Of a DNA stretch of 34,083 nucleotides, positions 7,655-16,306 are shown piece after piece. Under the pieces are notes generated by a model, which was given only the letters and a program-made list of their open reading frames with translations, made no database searches and was not told the DNA's origin. Source of the DNA: Planctomycetota bacterium (GTDB taxonomy: Bacteria > Planctomycetota > Planctomycetia > Pirellulales > Pirellulaceae); the NCBI GenBank assembly GCA_017303505.1, contig JAFLCP010000083.1, forward strand, positions 1 through 34,083, read 5' to 3'. The translations under genes and the position numbers were made by a program. Within the stretch, counting starts at the first letter, position 1. Each line of letters starts with the position of its first letter.

Positions 7655-7724
7655 ATTTCTCTTCCTTTCAAAACCTGGAACCCTCAACCGGAGGTAATGG
7701 TAATAACTCTCTCCGATTTGAGCT

Positions 7725-7753
7725 ACTATGGGATCTGGTGGGGGTGAGTACAA
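7725..7753 (-). promoter_or_regulatory. Possible promoter for the short-chain dehydrogenase gene
   Basis: On the minus strand, TTGTAC (7753-7748) is followed after 17 bp by CATAGT (7730-7725). Each is a 4-of-6 match to the sigma-70 hexamers, placed about 70 nt before the chosen ATG. Matches of this quality arise by chance, so this is a weak call. Confidence 0.25.
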
Positions 7754-7896
7754 AAAAATTTTTCCACCGAATGGAAGAGTAGAAAGGTGGGGGCTCGTAT
7801 GGCACAATGGCGTGGAATGATCGTGGAACGTGCAACCTCGTGAATTTGCAACTCTAGTGTGCAGGTGTTTGTGTTATTTCTTTTCGGGCGGTCGGA

Positions 7897-8889
7897 ATGA
7901 TCAAAGCAGCAAAGCTGGATACGGCTGTCACTATCGTCACGCCTGAGAACATCGAATTTTCCTATCGACTTGCTGGCCCATTTCGTCGGTTTGGCGCCTT
8001 TCTTATTGACCTGTTATTGAAGATAGTCGTCTTCATTATTGTTTTGATCTTTAGCGCATTTACGGGTATCTCTGCGTTATTGGGGCAAGGTCTGACATCC
8101 TTTGTCATCTTGGTCGGCATGTTCTTGCTCGATTGGTTCTATGGGATGGTTTGGGAAACAATGTGGAGTGGACAAACTCCCGGAAAGCGATTGTTTTCTC
8201 TCCGCGTCATTGGGTGTGATGGACGCCCCATCAACGGTGTTCAAGCAGCGTTGCGAAACCTGTTGCGCGTGGCTGACTTAGGGGTGCCCGCCTCGGTTCA
8301 AATTTTCAGTCCAGACGCACCTCCAGGCTACATCTTACCGACGTTTACGGTTGGTCTAATCACGATGTCAATTACTAGGCGATTTCAACGTGTTGGTGAT
8401 TTAGCAGCCGACACCATGGTGATTGTGGAAGAGCGGGCATGGCAACCCTTATTGTTCAAGATCGAGGATGGCAGAGCGGAGTCGTTGGCGGAGTACATTC
8501 CCGCTGACTTTGTCGTTCCCATTTCGATGGCCAAAGCCTTGTCCCTTTATGTTGCCAAACGGAGTACGTTGCCATTGTCGCGACGCTACGAATTGGCGAA
8601 ACACCTAGCTGATCCGTTAATCGCCAAGTTTGGTTTCTTACCTGATACCAGCCCGGACTTATTGTTGTGCGCGTTGTATCTGCATGCGTTCTACAGTTCT
8701 TCGCTGCGTAAAGATGGTCCACGATCTATGTTAAGTCCGATGCGGCAAGCATCGGGACCTGTGGGGCTTGTAGGGGCAACTCCAGCGGTAACCGGTACCG
8801 CAGTAACGTCGGCAAGTATTTGGGATCAGCTGGATGCTAAGCCCCCCACTTCACCACCGATGCAATCTAACTCGGAAGGAATTCTGTGA
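7897..8889 (+). CDS. RDD-family membrane protein, first gene of the MoxR operon
   Basis: This 330-residue protein has an N-terminal RDD domain. The family's Arg-Asp pattern is in 'YRLAGPFRRFGAFLIDLLLK' (about 26-45), two hydrophobic segments follow (about 45-63 and 66-86), and the second RDD block is 'GQTPGKRLFSLRVIGCDGRP' (about 95-114). The C-terminal third is soluble and Pro/Ser-rich. RDD proteins are multi-pass membrane proteins with suggested transport or anchoring roles. It overlaps the SpoIIM-like gene by 4 nt (GTGA) and begins a run of seven tightly coupled genes. No strong SD precedes the ATG. The divergent 242-nt region upstream should hold the operon promoter, but I could not pick a convincing one. 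Confidence 0.85.
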   Translation: MIKAAKLDTAVTIVTPENIEFSYRLAGPFRRFGAFLIDLLLKIVVFIIVLIFSAFTGISALLGQGLTSFVILVGMFLLDWFYGMVWETMWSGQTPGKRLFSLRVIGCDGRPINGVQAALRNLLRVADLGVPASVQIFSPDAPPGYILPTFTVGLITMSITRRFQRVGDLAADTMVIVEERAWQPLLFKIEDGRAESLAEYIPADFVVPISMAKALSLYVAKRSTLPLSRRYELAKHLADPLIAKFGFLPDTSPDLLLCALYLHAFYSSSLRKDGPRSMLSPMRQASGPVGLVGATPAVTGTAVTSASIWDQLDAKPPTSPPMQSNSEGIL

Positions 8890-9869
8890 AGGCTGAAGAC
8901 GTTCTCGAAAAACGCAAGGTGCAGTGGAGTAAGCTGGAGGAATATCTTTCAGGTAGTCGTCTCGGTATGCGCCGTAGCACTTGGTCACCCGAACAAGTAC
9001 TCGAGTTTAGCGAACTGTATCGTGCGGCTTGCACCGATTTGGCTTTAGCTCAGGCATATCGATTGCCACCGCAAACGGTCGATTACCTTCACAATCTTGT
9101 GGGGCGAGCTCACAATCGTTTATACCGTTCGCAAAAGTATGATTTGGCATCTTGGTGGAACGTGATGTTTCACGATGCGCCCCAACAGATATTTCGCGAC
9201 CCCTGTGTGCATGTGGCAACGTTATTGTTTTTCGGGCTCTTCTTTATCTCCGCTTTAATCGCCTGGAATCCGAGCGTATTCCCCAGCTACGTTCAAGGTG
9301 TGCTCGGCGAAGAGCAAATCGAAGGACTTGAGACCAGTTTTGCTGAGGAAATTGGTACTCAGGGAAGTTTTGATACATATGCGATGATGGCCGGGTTCTA
9401 TATTCGCAACAACACTGGAATTGGGCTGCAGTGTTTTGGTTTCGGGCCCCTCATTCTCCCCACACTTTATACACTGATCTACAACGCAGTCGTGTTGGGG
9501 GCGAGTTTCGGATACATGGCTCGGAGTGATGTCGAAGCTGGAAAGAACTTCTTCGAGTTCGTTACTGCCCATGGACCGTTCGAATTGTCAGCCATCGCGT
9601 TGTCCGCTGGTGCGGGTTTGCGACTTGGCTTGGGTGTGTTGGCGACGGCTGGCTTTAATCGAATGGCTTCGTTCAAGATCCAGGCGCGGCGTTCTTTGCC
9701 GGTGATAGCCGCATCCGCGACTTTGTTTATCTTAGCAGCGTTTACCGAAGGCTTTATCTCTCCCTCCCCTCTCCCGTACGCTTTGAAGGCGCTGTGGGCC
9801 GTAATGTCGAGTACTGCGATGATGTTCTATTTTGTGGTACTTGGTGCGCCACGGGAGAACGCTCCATGA
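8886..9869 (+). CDS. Stage II sporulation protein M-like (SpoIIM/DUF95) membrane protein
   Basis: This 327-residue protein starts with a GTG overlapping the previous stop. It has a cytoplasmic helical N-terminus (1-95, including 'WSPEQVLEFSELYRAACTDL') and then about five membrane segments (about 100-122, 180-208, 228-255, 266-285, 297-318). 'HGPFELSAIALSAGAGLRLG' (about 226-245) is the signature block of SpoIIM/DUF95 proteins. In endospore formers SpoIIM works in the engulfment complex. Planctomycetes do not sporulate, so the role here is different and unknown. Homologues often travel with RDD, DUF4129, MoxR and DUF58 genes, as seen here. Its stop overlaps the next ATG by 4 nt. Confidence 0.85.
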   Translation: MKAEDVLEKRKVQWSKLEEYLSGSRLGMRRSTWSPEQVLEFSELYRAACTDLALAQAYRLPPQTVDYLHNLVGRAHNRLYRSQKYDLASWWNVMFHDAPQQIFRDPCVHVATLLFFGLFFISALIAWNPSVFPSYVQGVLGEEQIEGLETSFAEEIGTQGSFDTYAMMAGFYIRNNTGIGLQCFGFGPLILPTLYTLIYNAVVLGASFGYMARSDVEAGKNFFEFVTAHGPFELSAIALSAGAGLRLGLGVLATAGFNRMASFKIQARRSLPVIAASATLFILAAFTEGFISPSPLPYALKALWAVMSSTAMMFYFVVLGAPRENAP

Positions 9870-10801
9870 ACTTTGACGATACAGAATTAGTTATTCGCCA
9901 ACGGTCGATGTCGGACCTGTTCGACATGACGCTCCGAGTTTGGGAAAAATATAATTGGCGTCTGATAACCGTCTTTCTGCTAGGTTGTTTTCCGTTTGCC
10001 ATGCTCAACATGTACTTACTTGGGTGGATGGTGACCGAGGATGGCTTGTTATCCGCTGAACTGATTGATTCCGCCGCTTGGCTAACACGCACTCGCTATT
10101 TCTACGATTATGGAATGTTGGTCTTCTTAGAAATGCAGATCGCTGGGATTTTTGCTACCGCCTTATTGGGCGAGGTCACCTTCAAACAAAATCCCACAAC
10201 TTGGCAATTGGTTAAGTCAGTGGCCAAACGTTGGGGTGGAATTTTGGTCGTCTTGGGGACGTTGCGGTTTGGCATTCTCGGCCCAGTGATCATGTTGTTC
10301 TTGCCTCGCAATGGAAGCTATGATCCATTCATCGAATTATTTTTATTGGGCATTGTCGCCACCGGGATTTCGTTTCTCAGTCGAACGTTTCGGCCCTATG
10401 CGCCTGAGATTGTCGTTCTGGAACGTTGTGATTTGAGACCACGCGATAAAACCCATCCGCGATATGACAAGCGTTCTACCTGGTTGCATGCACCTGTTTC
10501 GACAGAGAGCTTCGCTCGAATGGTGGCTCTAATTGCACTGAACCACGTCGCCATTTTCTGCATGCTGTTAGCCTACCTTTTTGTGCAGGGTGTTCTCACC
10601 AATAGTTGGCAGTGGAACTGGGTTGTCGATTGGATTGTGGTGCCGCTGATCTTTTGGTTTCTCGGCGCTTTCGCAACCGTATTTCGTTTTCTCGGATATC
10701 TCGACTCGCGTATTTCGCTCGAAGGTTGGGAAGTTGAACTCCTATTGCGAGCCGAAGCCAATCGCTTGACCCAAGAGCAAGGGAAAGGACTCGCCGGATG
10801 A
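9866..10801 (+). CDS. Multi-pass membrane protein of the MoxR operon, unnamed
   Basis: This encodes 311 residues with about six hydrophobic segments (about 33-55, 83-103, 122-146, 156-173, 219-245, 255-277). The C-terminal block 'YLDSRISLEGWEVELLLRAE' resembles a motif seen at the end of membrane proteins that precede DUF4129 genes in other phyla. I give that as a recollection, not a database result. I chose the ATG at 9866, which overlaps the previous stop (ATGA). An upstream in-frame start at 9794 would lie deep inside the SpoIIM-like gene. No enzymatic motif is visible. It overlaps the DUF4129 gene by 4 nt, so it is coupled on both sides and probably part of one membrane complex. Confidence 0.75.
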   Translation: MNFDDTELVIRQRSMSDLFDMTLRVWEKYNWRLITVFLLGCFPFAMLNMYLLGWMVTEDGLLSAELIDSAAWLTRTRYFYDYGMLVFLEMQIAGIFATALLGEVTFKQNPTTWQLVKSVAKRWGGILVVLGTLRFGILGPVIMLFLPRNGSYDPFIELFLLGIVATGISFLSRTFRPYAPEIVVLERCDLRPRDKTHPRYDKRSTWLHAPVSTESFARMVALIALNHVAIFCMLLAYLFVQGVLTNSWQWNWVVDWIVVPLIFWFLGAFATVFRFLGYLDSRISLEGWEVELLLRAEANRLTQEQGKGLAG

Positions 10802-11667
10802 GACCTGCAGTGAATTTCCCCAACCAACAACGAAGCGTGTGGGCAAAGCTCTCAACTCTTTTGACTTGGACCGTAATGGCATGTGTCCTTTGTTCGGGAA
10901 CGAAAGTGCTCTCTCAGCAAATCGACGGCGTGGAAGCTGGGAAAGATGCCCTTAGCGAGGTCGGCACAACACCATGGTATGATCCCAAGAATGAGGCGTA
11001 TAAGATACCGTCCGGTTTGACGGAAGATGATGCAGAGGGACGAAAGTCCGATTGGCTTGCCAAAAGAAATCAATGGAATTGGCCCAATGGTCCAAGTCCG
11101 GGGACTTTCTCAGTTTGGGGTTCCATATTGAGTTATCTGGCACCGGTCATGATTTATGGTGTCCTGCCCTGCATCTTGCTGATCGTGCTCGTATGGGCTC
11201 TACATGGCATTGCACCTGATTATTTTCGCTTTAATCGAAAAGAAAAGAGGGACGTATCCAAGGGAGAATTGGATCTCGCGCGAATTAGCGATCTGCCATT
11301 TAACGTCGAAATGAACCCCACAGATCCACTGGCAGAAGCCAAACGTTGTATGGCTCAGGGAGATTTTGAGAAGGCGATTATCTATCTCTTTGCGTATCAA
11401 CTTTTGCAATTGGACGCGCAGCGATTCATCACACTTCAACGCGGCAAAACGAATTGGAGTTACCTGCGGGAGTTGCGTTCGAATCCTGAAATGCGCTCGA
11501 TTATGGAAGGGACTGTTTTGACGTTCGAGCAAGTGTTCTTCGGTCGCTATCCACTTGAACGTGAAAAGTTTATGTACTGCTGGAACAGGCTTGATGATTT
11601 TCATCGACTCCTAAATCCTGCTAAGCAGAGTGGTACGTCACCTCTGAGCTTGGGAGGCCTGACATGA
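10798..11667 (+). CDS. DUF4129-domain membrane protein
   Basis: This 289-residue protein has a signal-like hydrophobic N-terminus (about 18-40), an extracytoplasmic Trp-rich stretch ('RNQWNWPNGPSPG'), one strong membrane helix (about 112-136), and a cytoplasmic DUF4129-like domain (about 185-275, 'AEAKRCMAQGDFEKAIIYLF' to 'FFGRYPLEREKF'). Residues 195-215 look TPR-like. DUF4129 proteins are regularly encoded beside MoxR and DUF58 genes. A substrate or transglutaminase-associated role has been suggested elsewhere, but no transglutaminase domain is present here. Start and stop both overlap the neighbouring genes by 4 nt. Confidence 0.75.
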   Translation: MRPAVNFPNQQRSVWAKLSTLLTWTVMACVLCSGTKVLSQQIDGVEAGKDALSEVGTTPWYDPKNEAYKIPSGLTEDDAEGRKSDWLAKRNQWNWPNGPSPGTFSVWGSILSYLAPVMIYGVLPCILLIVLVWALHGIAPDYFRFNRKEKRDVSKGELDLARISDLPFNVEMNPTDPLAEAKRCMAQGDFEKAIIYLFAYQLLQLDAQRFITLQRGKTNWSYLRELRSNPEMRSIMEGTVLTFEQVFFGRYPLEREKFMYCWNRLDDFHRLLNPAKQSGTSPLSLGGLT

Positions 11668-13064
11668 AGCGAAGTAGGGCAATTGCAATCTATGTTTGTC
11701 TACTCTGTAGTTTCTGGTTGGTTGGATGCGGACGTCGCTCAGAATCACAGATACGTACCTATGGCTACAGCGCTGGTGCCGAAGGAAATCGAAGCATCAA
11801 CGGCTATAGTGTCTTTCGGAAAATGTTTCAGCAGCGCGGGGATAAGACCTTTACTGCCGTTTCGTATTCGAAAGCTCTCGATTCGATGGATACGATTGTG
11901 TGGACGCCCGACACGGTCACTCCTCCAGGACTTTCTAATCGCGACACACTTGAGGAATGGCTCAAAGGCAAATCGGGACGAACGTTGGTGTACATCGGAC
12001 GCGACTTTGATGCGTCGAGTGATTATTGGGAACATGTTGTTGAGGCCATGCCCGCTGGACAAAAAAGTCGAGCATTGCGTGAGCAAATGCTGTCGCGTGT
12101 CGAAGCGATGGAGAATGATTTAGGTGGGATTCATTTTGCGCGGTGGTTTGTGGTTGATACCACGCCCATTCGTACTCCTGTTCAAGGTTTACGTGGTAAA
12201 TGGGCCGATGGAATCGATGTGACAGCTACCAAACTGGCAACACGAACCGAGTTACATCCCGCTCTCTATTGGGATGAAGAGAAGAAAAATTTGCCTGCCC
12301 TTTTGGGTGAAGATGCTGAATTGTCGCAAAGGTTTTGGGCGAATTCGGAGTTTCGTTGGACACCCGAGGAGATCGATTCCATTTCTGATGACGAAATTGG
12401 AAAAATTCCTGACGCAGAAATTTTGTTGGAAGCCGATGATGGGCGACCATTAGTCTATGAGCTCAATTCGATCGAATGGAACAATAGCAAGATCATTGTG
12501 ATTGCCAACGGCAGCTTCACGCTGAATGGGGCATTAGTCTCGAAAGAGCATCGCAAGCTTGCTGCAAAGGTTATTGATGCTTGCAAGCCGAAGGGGCGAG
12601 TTGCCTTTCTACGAACGGGTAGAAACGGCGTAAGGATGAATGATCCAAACGATTCTAACTATGCGACCAAAGGCTTAGAGATGTTTGCCTATTGGCCCAT
12701 GAATTTCATCGTGTATCAGTTCTTTATCTTGGGCATCATCATTTGTTTTGTCGTTTTCCCTATCTTCGGGCGGCCTCGAGCACTACCGCCAACGGAGTTA
12801 AGCGATTTCGGGCAACATATCGAAGCGCTCGGCGGAATGTTGAGCAATTGCCGCGACGAAACCTTCGCCCGCGAAAAGTTGTCGGAGTATTTCCGATTGG
12901 TTCGAAAAGAACCGAATCATCCATGGTGTTTGCCGGTGGCTCCCAAAATGGTGTTACCCGCAAAGCCAGCCACAGTATTCACGGACGCTTCGACGATCAT
13001 TAAAGACCCTATACCCATTGAAGCAGAAATAATCACAGCGCAGATTCAGGAGACAAAAAATTGA
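11664..13064 (+). CDS. DUF4350-domain lipoprotein/membrane protein
   Basis: This 466-residue protein has an N-terminal lipobox-type signal ('FWLVGC', Cys about 22). A large extracytoplasmic DUF4350-type domain begins near 'RSINGYSVFRKMFQQRGDKT' (about 42-61), where the first strand and a Rossmann-like region follow. It continues to about 300 with 'LVYIGRDFD' and 'IVIANGSFTLNGAL'. One membrane helix (about 347-368) then precedes a cytoplasmic tail of about 95 residues. DUF4350 proteins are standard members of MoxR-DUF58-DUF4129 clusters, and their molecular role is unknown. The stop is overlapped by the TTG start of the MoxR gene. Having both a lipobox and a second membrane span would fix it at two points. 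Confidence 0.75.
   Translation: MKRSRAIAIYVCLLCSFWLVGCGRRSESQIRTYGYSAGAEGNRSINGYSVFRKMFQQRGDKTFTAVSYSKALDSMDTIVWTPDTVTPPGLSNRDTLEEWLKGKSGRTLVYIGRDFDASSDYWEHVVEAMPAGQKSRALREQMLSRVEAMENDLGGIHFARWFVVDTTPIRTPVQGLRGKWADGIDVTATKLATRTELHPALYWDEEKKNLPALLGEDAELSQRFWANSEFRWTPEEIDSISDDEIGKIPDAEILLEADDGRPLVYELNSIEWNNSKIIVIANGSFTLNGALVSKEHRKLAAKVIDACKPKGRVAFLRTGRNGVRMNDPNDSNYATKGLEMFAYWPMNFIVYQFFILGIIICFVVFPIFGRPRALPPTELSDFGQHIEALGGMLSNCRDETFAREKLSEYFRLVRKEPNHPWCLPVAPKMVLPAKPATVFTDASTIIKDPIPIEAEIITAQIQETKN
13048..13053 (+). promoter_or_regulatory. Ribosome-binding site fixing the TTG start of moxR
   Basis: AGGAGA lies 7 nt before the TTG at 13061, which itself overlaps the preceding stop by 4 nt (TTGA). 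This strong SD at ideal spacing is the reason for preferring TTG. The next in-frame ATG is far inside the ATPase domain. Confidence 0.75.
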
Positions 13065-14041
13065 ATTTAGCTCCCTCAGAGAGTGTACCCGTGCGATCTA
13101 CAAAAGAACTATTTGAAGCAATTCAGAAGGAAATTGCGAAGATCTACGTGGGGCAAGAAGAGTTGGTTTTGTCGACTCTGGTCGCGTTGTTCTCGAGTGG
13201 TCACGTCTTGATCGAAAGCGTGCCCGGTTTGGGGAAGACACTGTTTGTCCGTACGTTGGGACGGATTCTAGGCTGTCAGTTCGGTCGCATTCAGTTTACT
13301 GCGGACTTGATGCCCTCGGATATCACCGGGGCTCCAATCTTCGATATGAAGCAACAGGAGTTTCGATTCCGCGCAGGCCCGGTGTTCACGCAGTTTTTAT
13401 TGGCGGACGAAATCAACCGTGCACCCGCCAAAACGCATGCGGCACTGTTGGAAATCATGCAAGAATTTCGCGTGACAGTGGACGGTGTTAGCCACAAGTT
13501 GAATCGACCATTTTTGGTATTGGCAACACAAAACCCTATCGAAAGTGAAGGGACATACAACTTACCAGAAGCTCAGTTGGACCGCTTCATGTTCAAGACG
13601 ATGGTGGATTATCCCAATGAAGCTGAGGAAGCGGCGATCTTGATGCAACATAGTCTGCAACAAGATTTGGGCCAGCGATTGGAAAATGAAGTGAATTGTG
13701 TGACCACTCCAGAAGAAATTCTCGCGATCACGCAACACAACAGTCGCGTTCGCGTGGAAATGCCCTTGGTTCAGTACATCAATCGTATTGTTCGGCAAAC
13801 TCGCAAATGGCCGACTTTTTATCTGGGGGCATCACCGCGGGCGGGAATCGCTTTGATGCAAGGGGCAAGAACTTTGGCCGCATTTCGCGGGCGAGATTAT
13901 GCCGTGCCAGATGACGTGGCGGTGTTGGTGCTCCCTGCTCTTCGGCACCGCGTAAGTCTCACGGCTGAAGCGGAGGTTGAGGGGATGAAGGTTGATGAGC
14001 AGTTGCAACAAATGCTAAAGACCATCGAGGTACCTCGCTAG
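13061..14041 (+). CDS. MoxR-family AAA+ ATPase
   Basis: This is a 326-residue AAA+ ATPase of the MoxR class, thought to remodel or activate partner protein complexes, often those containing vWA/DUF58 proteins. Visible elements are Walker A 'SVPGLGKT' (53-60), Walker B 'LLADEINR' (113-120), sensor 1 'ATQNPIESEG' (155-164), the Arg finger region 'LDRF' (173-176) and sensor 2 'GASPRAG' (about 261-267). The usual first glycine of Walker A (GVPGLGKT) is Ser53 here, while the Lys-Thr and second glycine are intact, so ATP binding is still expected. Translation starts at TTG with a strong SD. The next gene, DUF58, overlaps by one base, the usual MoxR-DUF58 arrangement. Confidence 0.93.
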   Translation: MNLAPSESVPVRSTKELFEAIQKEIAKIYVGQEELVLSTLVALFSSGHVLIESVPGLGKTLFVRTLGRILGCQFGRIQFTADLMPSDITGAPIFDMKQQEFRFRAGPVFTQFLLADEINRAPAKTHAALLEIMQEFRVTVDGVSHKLNRPFLVLATQNPIESEGTYNLPEAQLDRFMFKTMVDYPNEAEEAAILMQHSLQQDLGQRLENEVNCVTTPEEILAITQHNSRVRVEMPLVQYINRIVRQTRKWPTFYLGASPRAGIALMQGARTLAAFRGRDYAVPDDVAVLVLPALRHRVSLTAEAEVEGMKVDEQLQQMLKTIEVPR

Positions 14042-15504
14042 TGTTTAACACGTTGACCGAATACGCAACTTGGTTTGTCACGCAAGCGCCGTGGTTGGTA
14101 CTCGCTCTTTTTGCGTTACCGTTTGGGCTGTTGGCTAGATTCGCTAGGATCTATCCGCGTCCGCAAACGGTAATCATGTTGAGTATTCCCTTCGTGTTGG
14201 GTGTATTGGCGATTGTGATTCCCGCCACAGTGGCCGCTTCGTCATCACAAACGAGATTAGTCTCCGTATTTGCGGTTTTCTTGGTCGCCATTCTCGATGG
14301 CGTGATTGCGTTCGCCGTCCTACTCGACCTACTGTTCTTGCCCGCTAAGAAGGCATTTACTGTGACTCGCGATATGCAACGTGCGGCTTCGATTGCCGTT
14401 CCGCATCCGGTCGAACTCACTATCGAGTACCGTGGCTATTGGCCCGCGTTCTTGCGTGTCAAAGATGATACGCCTGAGGGGACAAAAATGTCGCCCGAAG
14501 AGCATGTCGTTCGCCTAAGCAGTAATAAGCGTTGGCAGGGAAGTCATACAATTTCAGCGGGACAACGTGGACCTTACGAACTGGAGAGTGTTTACGTCAA
14601 CGTCCGCTCCCGCCTTGGCTTCTGGCAGAAGAATATCGTCATCCCTTGTCGCAGTACGCTGCATGTTTACCCCGATATGCGTCAACTCGCCGAATACGCC
14701 ATTTTGGCTCGATCGAATCGGCTTAGTTTGATTGGTGTTCGGCGCACAAGAAAGATTGGTCAAGATAGCGATTTTGAACGGCTTCGCGATTACACGCTCG
14801 ACGATAACTACAAGTTCATTGACTGGCGGACAACGGCCCGACGTAACAAGCTAACAGTTAAGGATTTTCAAAGCGACCAAAGCCAACGGGTTGTCTTTAT
14901 GCTCGATTGCGGGCGCATGATGACCAATACGTACAATGGCTTGAGTTTGGTCGACTATGGATTGAATTCTCTGTTGATGTTATCGCATGTCGCTTTGACG
15001 CAGGGTGATTCGGTCGGGTTGGTCTGTTTCTCTGACAAAGTAGATCGTTATGTGCCACCCCGCAGTGGCAAAAGTCAGATGAATCAGCTATTGCATGCGG
15101 GTTTTGATCGCTTTCCACGACTGATTGAAAGTCGATTTGACTCCGCCTTTTTGCATCTGTCGAGTCATTTGCGCAAGCGATCGTTAGTGGTGTTGATTAC
15201 ATCGATTATCGATCAAGTGAATGCGGACCAGATTACGGCTTATTTGGGTAACTTGCAGCAGCGACATTTGCCACTGCTAGTCTTGTTGCGCGACCATCGA
15301 ATTTTTGATGCTGCAGACAATCCAGCGCTCGATCCAGATGTGCTCTATCGAAGTGCTGCGGCGGCAAGTATTTTGACCTGGCGCGAGCAAGTTTTACATC
15401 GGCTTCGCATGCAAGGTGTGTTGGTCGTGGATGCTTTTCCTGATCAAATGACATCGCCCATGATCAACGAATATCTGAAGGCCAAAGCCAAGCACTTGCT
15501 CTAG
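14041..15504 (+). CDS. DUF58-domain (vWA-like) membrane protein, MoxR partner
   Basis: This 487-residue protein has three N-terminal hydrophobic segments (about 17-35, 44-62, 74-99), an immunoglobulin-like stretch, and the DUF58 signature 'RDYTLDDNYKFIDWRTTAR' (249-267). A vWA-like fold follows. The metal-site motif, normally DxSxS, reads 'DCGRM' (289-293), so both serines are replaced and metal-dependent adhesion as in canonical vWA domains is doubtful. Some other DUF58 proteins share this form. The GTG start overlaps the moxR stop by one base, with GAGG about 11 nt upstream. As the last gene of the run it probably receives the MoxR activity, and the N-terminus tethers it to the membrane. 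Confidence 0.88.
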   Translation: MFNTLTEYATWFVTQAPWLVLALFALPFGLLARFARIYPRPQTVIMLSIPFVLGVLAIVIPATVAASSSQTRLVSVFAVFLVAILDGVIAFAVLLDLLFLPAKKAFTVTRDMQRAASIAVPHPVELTIEYRGYWPAFLRVKDDTPEGTKMSPEEHVVRLSSNKRWQGSHTISAGQRGPYELESVYVNVRSRLGFWQKNIVIPCRSTLHVYPDMRQLAEYAILARSNRLSLIGVRRTRKIGQDSDFERLRDYTLDDNYKFIDWRTTARRNKLTVKDFQSDQSQRVVFMLDCGRMMTNTYNGLSLVDYGLNSLLMLSHVALTQGDSVGLVCFSDKVDRYVPPRSGKSQMNQLLHAGFDRFPRLIESRFDSAFLHLSSHLRKRSLVVLITSIIDQVNADQITAYLGNLQQRHLPLLVLLRDHRIFDAADNPALDPDVLYRSAAAASILTWREQVLHRLRMQGVLVVDAFPDQMTSPMINEYLKAKAKHLL

Positions 15505-15956
15505 TACGGGGTGAAGTTTGAGGTGTTACTTACCGATGCGGAATCAAAGCGAGTTATGCTTGGGGCACCGTCTGGAGGTGGGGAATTTGTTGGGAATTCC
15601 CATTAAATTGGCTAAGACTAAAAATGAACAATTGACTAATGGGGGATGAGTTATCATTCTTTTACTGTTCCTTAGTTCTTGTCCAACATCCTCGTTCTAG
15701 CCAGCCTCTAATTAGGATTTCTTGATCTGGATGAACCGATCAAGTTTCCTTGGCAGCATTCGCGTAAATTGATATTCGTCTTTCTGACTTTTCGTTCCAA
15801 TTTTCCACTAGTGTTGATTCTGTTGAATGTTGCGTTAGAGAAATGCATTGTTTTCGCAGTGAGTCAATACGTCGTCGCGCGTTCAAGCGGTTGTAGACGG
15901 CGGTGATTCTGCACAACTTCGCTTGGCTATGTAGGTACAAAGGCTGAGTGGTTGCC
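15505..15956. other. Intergenic region without a supported gene
   Basis: These 452 bases separate the MoxR operon from the small zinc-ribbon gene. The only pattern I can point to is a 10-bp palindrome, GGGAATTCCC, at 15592-15601. A 72-codon minus-strand frame (15740-15958) has no recognisable motif and I do not call it. No terminator hairpin with a T-tract was seen after the DUF58 stop. Confidence 0.5.
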
Positions 15957-16166
15957 ATGAGTGGTAATTGTCGTATTTGTCATAGCGTCGTTCGACCTGC
16001 CAGCAAGAAATGGTGGGATTGGTTCGTCGTTCCTTTTGGGTTCTTTCCGGTTCGATGTTTATTGTGTTTGACTCGAACGTATCGGAATCGATTTTTGCCG
16101 TCGGGTCGAGATGCGCTGGCAGACTATAGGGCTTATCTAGAAGAGATGGATTCTACAGAGAACTAA
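15957..16166 (+). CDS. Small zinc-ribbon-type protein
   Basis: This 69-residue protein has two CxxC knuckles, 'CRIC' (about 5-8) and 'CLLC' (about 35-38), separated by a basic, Trp-rich segment ('KKWWDWFVVPFGFFPVRC'). That spacing fits a two-knuckle zinc ribbon and resembles small planctomycete proteins of the form CxxC...WxxxxxxxGxxPxRCxxC. An in-frame GTG at 15948 with AAAGG 4 nt upstream is an alternative start adding three residues. The C-terminal half is charged and probably helical. It precedes the DUF1501 gene by 140 nt and follows a long gap. Function is unknown. The case that it is real rests on the paired CxxC motifs. Confidence 0.6.
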   Translation: MSGNCRICHSVVRPASKKWWDWFVVPFGFFPVRCLLCLTRTYRNRFLPSGRDALADYRAYLEEMDSTEN

Positions 16167-16204
16167 GCGGCAACTTGAACGATGTACTAAGCGGGGCAAT
16201 TGCT

Positions 16205-16233
16205 TTGCTTTAAGGGGGAGATTTGGTTAAAAT
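16205..16233 (+). promoter_or_regulatory. Probable sigma-70 promoter for the DUF1501-DUF1549 pair
   Basis: TTGCTT (16205-16210) and TAAAAT (16228-16233) are separated by 17 bp, each close to the sigma-70 consensus. Initiation near 16240 would give a leader of about 67 nt before the DUF1501 ATG, which has AGGA about 9 nt upstream. Confidence 0.45.
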
Positions 16234-16306
16234 TGGAGGGTGTTAGTGCGAGCAAAAATGAGCTCTCATTGCCCTCCTTCCACCCCCGCCCGTCAGGACT
16301 TGTCGC

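Noticed and set aside
7655..7807. 51-codon N-terminal extension of the short-chain dehydrogenase
   Set aside because: The extension shows no SDR-like sequence, and a strong SD sits just before the ATG at 7654.
15740..15958. 72-codon minus-strand frame
   Set aside because: It has no recognisable motif and overlaps the start region of the zinc-ribbon gene. Composition is uninformative.
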